In this document: piece after piece, positions 57,732 through 64,000 of the stretch
How the letters are laid out: the number at the start of each line of letters is the position of its first letter
Numbering within the stretch: position 1 is the stretch's first letter
Source: Streptomyces sp. 3214.6
GTDB taxonomy: Bacteria; Actinomycetota; Actinomycetes; Streptomycetales; Streptomycetaceae
NCBI RefSeq assembly: GCF_900129855.1
Contig: NZ_LT670819.1
Location: forward strand, 6,882,001 to 6,946,000
DNA length: 64,000 nt
Reading direction: 5' to 3'
The notes under the pieces: model-generated
Databases searched by the model: none
What the model was told of the DNA's origin: nothing
What the model saw: only the letters and a program-made list of their open reading frames with translations
Made by a program: the position numbers and the translations under genes

Positions 57732-58295
57732 TCAGACCTCCTCGCCAAGGAGCGCCAGGAAATCCCGGAAAGCCCCCGGCATGTCCACCGACTCCGGGTC
57801 CAGCAGCCACTGGTACTGCAGACCGTCCATCACCGCGACGAGCAGCGGAGCCGTCCGTTCCGGGGTCAGCCCGTTCGGCAACCGCTCCCCGTACTCGGCC
57901 CGCAACACCGCCGCCATGCTCTCCCGTACCTGCCGATACCGCCCGGTGAAGTACGCCCGCGCCGGATGCCCCTCCGTCACGCTCTCGCCCAGCAGTGCCG
58001 AGAACGTCTGGATGATCCCGGGCCGCATCGCGTTGTACTCGACCAGCGAGGCCAGCAGATCCACCCGCCACTGCGTGGCCGGTACGGCATCCCACTGGTC
58101 GCGTTCCTGGAGCACCGCCACCAGCAGCGCGTCCTTCGTCGGGAAGTGGTGCAGCAACCCCTGCTGGGTCAGCCCGACCCGCTCGGCGACCGCCGCCAGG
58201 CTCGCTCCCCGGTAACCGCGCTCGGCGATCACCTCCAGGGCCGCCCGAACGATCTCGGCCCGCCGCTCCTCGCTCCTGGTCGTCCTGGCGCTCAT
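57732..58295 (-). CDS. TetR-family regulator of the adjacent glucosidase
   Basis: A 187-residue repressor starting MSARTTRSEERRAEIVRAAL; the frame extends to 58385, but the upstream part overlaps the operator. The helix-turn-helix is ASLAAVAERVGLTQQGLLHH followed by FPTKDALLVAVL. The C-terminal ligand domain resembles BetI-like members. It is divergent from the GH3 gene across 125 bases, which contain an inverted gatat/atatc pair. It is the most likely regulator of that gene. Confidence 0.9.
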   Translation of the reverse strand: MSARTTRSEERRAEIVRAALEVIAERGYRGASLAAVAERVGLTQQGLLHHFPTKDALLVAVLQERDQWDAVPATQWRVDLLASLVEYNAMRPGIIQTFSALLGESVTEGHPARAYFTGRYRQVRESMAAVLRAEYGERLPNGLTPERTAPLLVAVMDGLQYQWLLDPESVDMPGAFRDFLALLGEEV

Positions 58296-58324
58296 GCCGT
58301 CACGGTACGGCATCCGGCCCAGAA

Positions 58325-58343
58325 GATATAACGACAGAATATC
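58325..58343. promoter_or_regulatory. Putative TetR operator
   Basis: gatat (58325-58329) and atatc (58339-58343) form an inverted repeat around nine bases, in an A/T-rich patch between the divergent tetR and GH3 genes. Confidence 0.45.
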
Positions 58344-58420
58344 GAAACCTACCGTCCTACAGGTGACTCGTGCACGATGGGGCACGCAAGGAAAGCCGCG
58401 CGCAACGAGGAGGCCCCGCC

Positions 58421-60844
58421 ATGGCGGAAACCGGAGCGGCCGTCGAGGCGGCCCTCGGCAAGCTCGACCTGGACGCCAAGGCCCGTCTGCTGTCCGGCCA
58501 GGACATGTGGTCCCTGCCCGCCCTGCCGGAGATCGGTCTGAAGTCGCTCGTCATGTCGGACGGACCGATCGGCGTCCGGGGGGTGCGCTGGACCGCCGAC
58601 GACCCCTCCATCGCCCTGCCCTCCCCGACCGCCCTGGCCGCCACCTGGGACCCGGAACTCGCCCGCCGCGCCGGCACCCTGCTCGCGCAGGAGGCCCGCC
58701 GCAAGGGCGTCGACGTCCTGCTCGCCCCCACCGTCAACCTGCACCGCTCCCCGCTGGGCGGCCGGCACTTCGAGGCGTACAGCGAGGACCCGTACCTGAC
58801 CGGCCGTATCGCCACCGGTTACGTGACGGGCGTGCAGGAAGGCGGCGTCGGCACCACCGTCAAGCACTTCGTCGCCAACGACGCCGAGACCGACCGCTTC
58901 ACCGTGGACAACCTGGTCGGCGAGCGCGCCCTGCGCGAGCTGTATCTCGCCCCCTTCGAGGCCGTCGTCGAGAACGCCCGCCCGTGGGGCATCATGACCG
59001 CCTACAACACGGTCAACGGCACGACGATGACCGAGCACCACCGCCTCGTGAACGAGGTCCTGCGCGGCGAGTGGGGCTTCGACGGCTTCAACGTCTCCGA
59101 CTGGATGGCCGCCCGCGACACGGTCGGCGCCCTGAAGGGCGGCCTCGACGTCGCCATGCCGGGCCCGCGGACCGTCTACGGCGAGGCCCTCGCCCAGGCC
59201 GTCCGCGACGGCCACGTCGAGGAGTCCGAGGTCGACGAGGCCGTACGCCGCGTCCTGCTGCTGGCCGCCCGCGTCGGCGCCCTCGCGGACGTCGCCCCGG
59301 CCGTCGCCGAGCCGCCCGCCCCCGTCGACGGCGAGGCCCTGGCGCGTGAACTGGCCCGCCGCTCCTTCGTCCTGGTCCGCAACGAGCACGAGGCGCTCCC
59401 GCTGCGGCCGACCGGCACCGTCGCCCTCATCGGCGCGGCCGCCCGCGACGCCCGGGTCCTCGGAGGCGGCTCCGCCACCGTCTTCCCCGCCCGCACCGTC
59501 TCCCCCCTCGACGGCCTCACCGCCGCCCTCCCCGACGGCGCACTCACCTACGCCGTCGGCGCCGACCCCACCACGGAACTCGCGGTCGCCGACAAGGGCT
59601 TCGCGCTACGGGCCGTCTGCCGGGACGTGGACGGAAACATCCTCGGGACCGGTTCCGCACCTAACGGCCAGATCCAGTGGATGGGCGCGGACCTCCCCGA
59701 GGGCGTCACCCACGAGCGCCTCCACACCGTCGAGCTGACCGGCACGTTCACCCCGCGCGACACCGGCCCGCACACCTTCGGCGTCAAGGGCACCGGCGCC
59801 TTCCGGCTCGCCGTCGCCGGAACGACGTACTTCGACGACGTCCAGCTCCCCGCCGACGACACCGACCCCTTCGAGGCGTTCTTTGGCTCCCCGGTGCCCC
59901 ACGCACATCCCGAGCTGACCGCCGGCGAACCCGTCGAGGTCTCCCTCACCCATGTCTTCGCGGTTCCTGAGGAGTTCCCCTTCAAGGTCGTCGCCTTCGC
60001 GCTCGCCCATCTGGAGCCGCAGCGCGACGCCGACGAGTTGATCGCCGAGGCGGTCGAGGCGGCCAGGGCCGCGGACACCGCCGTCGTTGTGGTCGCCACC
60101 ACCGACCGCGTCGAGTCCGAGGGCTTCGACCGCAAGGACCTGCGCCTGCCCGGCCGGCAGGACGACCTCGTCCGCGCCGTCGCCGCCGCCAACCCGAACA
60201 CCGTCGTGGTCGTCAACGCCGGCTCCCCGGTGGAGCTGCCGTGGCGCGAGGACGTCGCGGCCGTCCTGCTCACCTGGTTCCCCGGCCAGGAGGGCGGCGC
60301 GGCCCTGGCGGACGTGCTGACCGGCGCCCACGAACCCGGCGGCCGGCTCCCCACCACCTGGGGCTCCCTCACCGACGCCCCCGTCACCCAGGTCACCCCG
60401 ACGGACGGTGAACTCCCGTACACCGAGGGCGTCTTCATCGGCTACCGCGCCTGGGAGAAGGAGGGCAGGACCCCCTCGTACCCCTTCGGGCACGGTCTCG
60501 GCTACACCGACTGGACGTACGAGTCGGTCGACATCGCGGCCTCCACGGTCACGGTGCGTCTGCGCAACACCGGCCGGCGGCCGGGCCGGGAGGTCGTGCA
60601 GGTCTACCTCGCACCCACCGGCACGGCCCCCGCGCCCGACCGCCCGGCCCGCTGGCTGGCCGGCTTCGCCGCCGTGGAGGCCGGCCCGGGGGAGAGCACC
60701 GAGGTCACCGTGGACATCCGCGACCGTGCCTTCGAGGTGTGGGACGAGGCGGACCACCGGTGGTCCTTTGTGAAAGGTTCGTACGAAATCCAGGTGGGCC
60801 GCTCGATCGCGGACCGCAGGATCACCGCGACGATTACCGTGTGA
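58421..60844 (+). CDS. GH3 beta-glucosidase with inserted PA14 domain
   Basis: An 807-residue cytoplasmic glycosidase. The (beta/alpha)8 domain includes LAPTVNLHRSPLGGRHFEAY, TTVKHFVAND (Lys148-His149) and the nucleophile Asp227 in NVSDWMA. The alpha/beta sandwich is interrupted at about 395-540 by a PA14 lectin-like domain (FTPRDTGPHTFGVKGTGAFR), as in many KdgF/BglB-type enzymes. A C-terminal fibronectin-III-like domain ends the protein. The ATG follows GAGGAGG. There is no signal peptide, so oligosaccharides must be imported first. It is regulated by the divergent TetR protein. Confidence 0.93.
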   Translation: MAETGAAVEAALGKLDLDAKARLLSGQDMWSLPALPEIGLKSLVMSDGPIGVRGVRWTADDPSIALPSPTALAATWDPELARRAGTLLAQEARRKGVDVLLAPTVNLHRSPLGGRHFEAYSEDPYLTGRIATGYVTGVQEGGVGTTVKHFVANDAETDRFTVDNLVGERALRELYLAPFEAVVENARPWGIMTAYNTVNGTTMTEHHRLVNEVLRGEWGFDGFNVSDWMAARDTVGALKGGLDVAMPGPRTVYGEALAQAVRDGHVEESEVDEAVRRVLLLAARVGALADVAPAVAEPPAPVDGEALARELARRSFVLVRNEHEALPLRPTGTVALIGAAARDARVLGGGSATVFPARTVSPLDGLTAALPDGALTYAVGADPTTELAVADKGFALRAVCRDVDGNILGTGSAPNGQIQWMGADLPEGVTHERLHTVELTGTFTPRDTGPHTFGVKGTGAFRLAVAGTTYFDDVQLPADDTDPFEAFFGSPVPHAHPELTAGEPVEVSLTHVFAVPEEFPFKVVAFALAHLEPQRDADELIAEAVEAARAADTAVVVVATTDRVESEGFDRKDLRLPGRQDDLVRAVAAANPNTVVVVNAGSPVELPWREDVAAVLLTWFPGQEGGAALADVLTGAHEPGGRLPTTWGSLTDAPVTQVTPTDGELPYTEGVFIGYRAWEKEGRTPSYPFGHGLGYTDWTYESVDIAASTVTVRLRNTGRRPGREVVQVYLAPTGTAPAPDRPARWLAGFAAVEAGPGESTEVTVDIRDRAFEVWDEADHRWSFVKGSYEIQVGRSIADRRITATITV

Positions 60845-60869
60845 TCAGGCGCTCGTCGCCCCACGAACA

Positions 60870-60915
60870 GCCCCGGTCCAGGACCTGACCCCCGGACCGG
60901 GGCAACATCTTTTTC
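60870..60915 (+). terminator. Rho-independent terminator of the GH3 gene
   Basis: gccccggtcc (60870-60879) pairs perfectly with ggaccggggc (60894-60903), followed by aacatcttttt, one of the few true T-runs in the window. Confidence 0.85.
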
Positions 60916-60925
60916 TACAACTTTT

Positions 60926-60962
60926 TCTGCATCGTTCTCTGCATCGTTCTGTGCATCTTGTT
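60926..60962. repeat. 12-bp tandem repeat in a T-rich patch
   Basis: ctgcatcgttct appears twice and a third time as gtgcatcttgtt, within an unusually T-rich strip (60908-60980) between the GH3 terminator and the epimerase stop codon. Read from the other strand it is A-rich and follows the end of the epimerase gene. Confidence 0.7.
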
Positions 60963-60989
60963 TTCTACGGGTTTTCTCTACCGGACTCT

Positions 60990-61967
60990 CTACCGGACCG
61001 AGAAGCCGTACACCGTCTCCGAGCGGTACACGTCCCCCGGCCGCAGCACCGTGCTCGGGAACTCCGGCCGGTTCGGCGAGTCGGGGAAGTGCTGGGTCTC
61101 CAGCGCCACACCCTCGCAGGGCACGAACGGCTCGCCGAGGTGGTCCGCGGTGTACACCTGAAGCCCCGGCTCGGTCGTCGATACCGTCAGCACCCGCCCG
61201 GTCGCCGGATCGTGCAGTTCGGCCACCTCCTCCGCCACGTCGGTGACGCCCTTGTCGAGCACGAAGTTGTGGTCGTAGCCGGACCCGGTCTTGCGGGCCG
61301 TGCGGAAGTCGTGGGGGCCGCCCTCGACCGGCGCGAGTTCCCCGGTCGGGATGAGGTCGGCGTCGACCGGCGTGTACCGGGAGGCCGCCAGCCGCAGTTC
61401 ATGGCCGGTGGCGTCCCCGCTGCCCGGCCCACCCAGGTTGAAGTAGCTGTGGTTGGTCAGGTTCACCACCGTCGGCGCGTCCGTGACCGCCTCGTACACG
61501 AACCGCAGCGCCCCCGACGCGTCGAGGGTGTACGTCGCCGAGACCTCAAGACGGCCCGGGAAACCCTCCTCGCCGTGCGGGCTGACCCGGCTCAGCCGCA
61601 GCCCGTGCTCCACCGGCTCCACGTCCCACACCCGCTTGTCGAAGCCCCGTGCGCCGCCGTGCAGGGAGCCCGGCGCGTTGTTGGGCTCCAGCGCGTACGT
61701 CACCGCGTCCAGCGGGAAGCGGGCGTGCGCGATCCGGTTGGCGTACCGCCCGATCAGCGCGCCGAGATAGGGCTCCGGATGCGTGAGATAGCCGTCCAGG
61801 TCCGCGAAGCCCAACACCACGTTCGCCGTCCGGCCATCCCGGTCCGGAACGTCCACGGACTGCACGATTCCGCCGTACGACAGGACCCGCACCCGCGTGC
61901 CCGCCCGCTCCAGGGTCCAGCGGTGCACCGGAGTCCCGTCGGAAAGTGTCCCGAAGTGTTCGCTCAT
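60990..61967 (-). CDS. galM: Aldose 1-epimerase (second copy)
   Basis: A 325-residue mutarotase with SYGGIVQSVDVPDRDG, GRYANRI, SLHGGARGFD, NLTNHSYFNL (catalytic His) and LETQHFPDSPN (Glu290 as base). It is clearly related to the copy at 29545-30591 but shorter, mainly in the region before the last strand. It stands alone next to the GH3 glucosidase and would equilibrate released glucose or galactose. Confidence 0.93.
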   Translation of the reverse strand: MSEHFGTLSDGTPVHRWTLERAGTRVRVLSYGGIVQSVDVPDRDGRTANVVLGFADLDGYLTHPEPYLGALIGRYANRIAHARFPLDAVTYALEPNNAPGSLHGGARGFDKRVWDVEPVEHGLRLSRVSPHGEEGFPGRLEVSATYTLDASGALRFVYEAVTDAPTVVNLTNHSYFNLGGPGSGDATGHELRLAASRYTPVDADLIPTGELAPVEGGPHDFRTARKTGSGYDHNFVLDKGVTDVAEEVAELHDPATGRVLTVSTTEPGLQVYTADHLGEPFVPCEGVALETQHFPDSPNRPEFPSTVLRPGDVYRSETVYGFSVR

Positions 61968-62004
61968 GAGCGAAACCCTAAGTCACCGGACCTCCGGACC
62001 CTCG

Positions 62005-62907
62005 TTACGAAGCCTTCGCCGTCACCCCGCGGTAGGCGATCTCCGCGAGCCGCGCCTGCCCGTTCTTGCTCGGATGGAACCAGTCCCAGTGGCTCAACTG
62101 ATCCGTGCCGAACCGGTAGTCGTACACCGCGCCGCCGTCGAACCGGCACCGCACATCCTTCGCGCAGACCTCCTTCAGCACCGTGTTGTAGTCCTCCACC
62201 CGCTTCTGCACGGTGTCCCGCCGCAGTGTCGCCGCAGAGTCCAGCGCGTCCGCGTCGCCCAGCATCGACGGGCAGATGCCCAGCTTCCAGATCTGCTTGC
62301 CCAGCGCGTTCGTCCGCCCCTGCGACCACAGCCGCTTCAGGTTCGGCACGCTCGCCACATACACCTGCGTCTTCGGCAGTGCGCGGCGCAGCGTGCTCAT
62401 CGCGTCCTCGAACTGGGTCCGGAAGTCGGCCACCGACGTCATCGCCGAGGTGGAGTCCCGGCAGGCGTCGTTCGCGCCCGCCATCACCGTCACCAACTGC
62501 GGCTTGTCGGCCGCCGCCTGCGTCATCTGAGCCGGCAGGTCCGCCATCCGCGCCCCGCTGGAGGCGTGGTTCCAGCTGTGCGTGGCCGCCTTCGCCGCGC
62601 CCAGCAGGCGTACGGCGAGACTGTTGACCTCGGTGCTGCTGCCGGTCGCCCAGGACACCTCGGGGCAGTCCGCGAGGACCGTACACGCGTCGAAGCCGCG
62701 GGTGACCGAGTCGCCCACCGCCGCGACCGAGTCGGGGCTGGAGTCCCACACCGAGGCCGGCGACGGCGACGGCTTCGCCTGCCGCGCCTGCGTGCCCGCG
62801 GCGGCGGGGCTGTCGCCGCCCCCCAGAGCGTCACATCCGGCCAGGCCCAGTACGGCCGCCGTGGTGCCCGCGAGCACGGCTCGCGTGTGCCGGTATCGCT
62901 TTCGCAT
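62005..62907 (-). CDS. SGNH/GDSL-type hydrolase lipoprotein
   Basis: A 300-residue lipoprotein. The ATG at 62907 begins a signal (RYRHTRAVLAGTTAAVLG) with lipobox LAGC at Cys25; the open frame extends further but without a start site. Catalytic blocks are VGDSVTRGF (Ser67), the oxyanion Gly and Asn in MAGANDACRD, and DWFHPS (Asp275, His278). Four further Cys pairs in CTVLADC and CPSMLG suggest disulfides. It is probably a membrane-anchored esterase or lipase; the substrate is unknown. Confidence 0.88.
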   Translation of the reverse strand: MRKRYRHTRAVLAGTTAAVLGLAGCDALGGGDSPAAAGTQARQAKPSPSPASVWDSSPDSVAAVGDSVTRGFDACTVLADCPEVSWATGSSTEVNSLAVRLLGAAKAATHSWNHASSGARMADLPAQMTQAAADKPQLVTVMAGANDACRDSTSAMTSVADFRTQFEDAMSTLRRALPKTQVYVASVPNLKRLWSQGRTNALGKQIWKLGICPSMLGDADALDSAATLRRDTVQKRVEDYNTVLKEVCAKDVRCRFDGGAVYDYRFGTDQLSHWDWFHPSKNGQARLAEIAYRGVTAKAS

Positions 62908-63170
62908 CCGCTGGTGTTCCCCTCGCTCCTCGAACAACGCCCCCCTATGACAACGCGCGGGAGTTCCCGGCGAATCATCACCCACAAGATGGAACGCTTC
63001 CCGCCCGTACAGGCGTCCTGCCGAGTGAATGGCGGTGGTTTCACGGCACTGGGACCGACGGTACGTCACACTCCTTGCGCCGCCGCAGGGTAGCCTCGCC
63101 ATCAACGCGGCTGTCCGCCACCGCCGCCACGCCAGCCTGCAAGACTGTCCCGCTCTGCCCGGAGGTCCCG

Positions 63171-63665
63171 GTGACGACACGTGGAGTTCTGTACGTGCAC
63201 TCCGCGCCGCGCGCGCTGTGCCCGCACGTCGAGTGGGCGGTGGCCGGGGTGCTCGGCACGCGCGTCAGCCTCGACTGGATCCGGCAGCCCGCCGCGCCCG
63301 GCACCTGGCGCTCGGAGTTCTCCTTCAAGGGCGAGGCCGGCACGGCGTCCAAGCTGGCGTCGGCGCTGAGAGGCTGGCACCTGCTGCGCTTCGAGGTCAC
63401 CGCCGAACCCTGCGCCACCGCCGAGGGCGAGCGCTACAGCTGCACCCCCGACCTCGGCATCTTCCACGCCGTCACCGGCATCCACGGCGACATCCTGATC
63501 CCGGAGGACCGGCTGCGCGCGGCCCTGCTGCGCAGCAGGCGCGGCGAGACGGACCTGGAGAGCGAACTCTCCAAACTCCTGGGCAAGCCGTGGGACGACG
63601 AACTCGAGCCGTTCAGGTACGCGGGCGAGGGAGCACCGGTGCGCTGGCTGCACCAGGTGGTCTGA
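63171..63665 (+). CDS. DUF3145 family protein
   Basis: A 164-residue soluble protein from GTG 63171, with GGAGG nine bases upstream. TTRGVLYVHSAPRALCPHVE and the ending PFRYAGEGAPVRWLHQVV are typical of DUF3145. The family is restricted to actinobacteria and usually sits next to the type II fatty acid synthase genes, as here, where fabF follows on the other strand. Its molecular role is unknown. Confidence 0.88.
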   Translation: MTTRGVLYVHSAPRALCPHVEWAVAGVLGTRVSLDWIRQPAAPGTWRSEFSFKGEAGTASKLASALRGWHLLRFEVTAEPCATAEGERYSCTPDLGIFHAVTGIHGDILIPEDRLRAALLRSRRGETDLESELSKLLGKPWDDELEPFRYAGEGAPVRWLHQVV

Positions 63666-63683
63666 GCCACGTTCCGGACACGT

Positions 63684-63715
63684 GAAGGGCCCCCACCGGC
63701 CGGTGGGGGCCCTTC
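63684..63715. terminator. Perfect 16-bp palindromic terminator
   Basis: gaagggcccccaccgg (63684-63699) pairs with its exact reverse complement at 63700-63715 without a loop sequence, between the convergent DUF3145 and fabF genes. Confidence 0.9.
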
Positions 63716-63734
63716 AGTTGCGTACAGGCGTTTT

Positions 63735-64000
63735 TCAGACCGAGCGGAACGCCAGGACGACGTTGTGGCCGCCGAACCCGAACGAGTCGTTCAGGGCGGC
63801 GATACGGCCCTCGACGGGCAGCTTGCGGGCCTCGCCGCGCACGATGTCCGCGTTGGCCTCGGCCTCGGGGTCGAGGTTCTCGACGTTGATGGTCGGCGGG
63901 GCGACCCGGTGGTACAGCGCGAGGACCGTCGCGACGGACTCGACACCGCCCGCGCCGCCCAGCAGGTGACCCGTCATCGACTTGGTGGCGGAGACCGCCA
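63735..64000 (-). CDS. fabF: Beta-ketoacyl-ACP synthase II, C-terminal end (partial)
   Basis: The last 88 residues of a thiolase-fold condensing enzyme, cut by the window edge. ATKSMTGHLLGGAGGVES contains the first active-site His after the Lys. NDSFGFGGHNVVL contains the second active-site His region and the C-terminal glycine loop. ALYHRVAPPTINVENLDPEA is typical FabF. It extends acyl chains in fatty acid synthesis. DUF3145 next to it supports the primary-metabolism copy rather than a polyketide enzyme. Confidence 0.92.
   Translation of the reverse strand, partial: AVSATKSMTGHLLGGAGGVESVATVLALYHRVAPPTINVENLDPEAEANADIVRGEARKLPVEGRIAALNDSFGFGGHNVVLAFRSV

Overview
The window is very GC-rich, with strong third-position G/C bias, frequent GTG starts, ATGA/GTGA/TTGA stop-start overlaps and families typical of actinobacteria (MAB_1171c-type membrane protein, DUF4360, DUF3145, anti-sigma-type ATPase, Tat-dependent sugar-binding proteins, RHS toxin with HINT domain). 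It looks like a chromosomal segment of a Streptomyces or a close relative. No rRNA, tRNA, CRISPR array or intact insertion sequence was seen.

Layout. 0-6 kb: tail of an ATP-grasp protein, a conserved hypothetical, an IclR regulator translationally coupled to an SMP-30/lactonase, and an opposing three-gene coupled operon (HExxH ImmA-like protein, MAB_1171c-type membrane protein, FAD monooxygenase). 6-12 kb: an arabinan/arabino-oligosaccharide operon (Tat-type binding protein, two permeases, secreted GH43 arabinanase, cytoplasmic GH51 arabinofuranosidase) behind a promoter with LacI-type palindromes. 12-15 kb: small membrane protein, Rrf2 regulator without cysteines, secreted DUF4360 protein and a class I terpene synthase resembling the 2-methylisoborneol synthase group.

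15.2-27.35 kb is an accessory island. It contains a secreted DNRLRE/FG-GAP protein divergent from a 2308-residue RHS toxin. The toxin ends in a HINT domain and a small tip with a His-then-Cys arrangement. Three short downstream cassettes are each followed by a related hairpin, and the first is probably the immunity gene. The island stops directly against the 3' remnant of a GH43 arabinanase gene, so it probably replaced or interrupted a carbohydrate locus.

27.6-38 kb: a PLP aminotransferase with a long Met-Ala-Pro tail, then a minus-strand sugar module: aldose epimerase, ChvE-GguA-GguB-type monosaccharide importer, a U32-like protein, a zinc alcohol dehydrogenase and an enolase-superfamily sugar-acid dehydratase. 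A 13-bp motif in front of iclR recurs exactly in front of the dehydratase, and a related motif lies before the U32-like gene. This suggests that the distant IclR/lactonase pair and this module form one regulon for oxidation of an aldose to a lactone, aldonate and 2-keto-3-deoxy sugar acid. 38-46 kb: a zinc-ribbon membrane protein, then a LacI regulator with a palindromic operator and a four-gene YtfQRT-YjfF-type (galactofuranose-like) importer. 46-64 kb is mostly core or species-variable genes: anti-sigma-type ATPase, a UTRA-only protein beside a GntR regulator, a MarR/CurA-type reductase pair, a secreted M14 peptidase coupled to a serine hydrolase, EI24 protein, a pyroglutamyl-peptidase-like exported protein with Ser at the catalytic Cys position, a LysR/RidA pair, YrdB-type protein, a TetR/GH3 glucosidase pair, a second aldose epimerase, a GDSL lipoprotein, DUF3145 and the 3' end of fabF.

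All names come from reading sequence and motifs; no database search was run.
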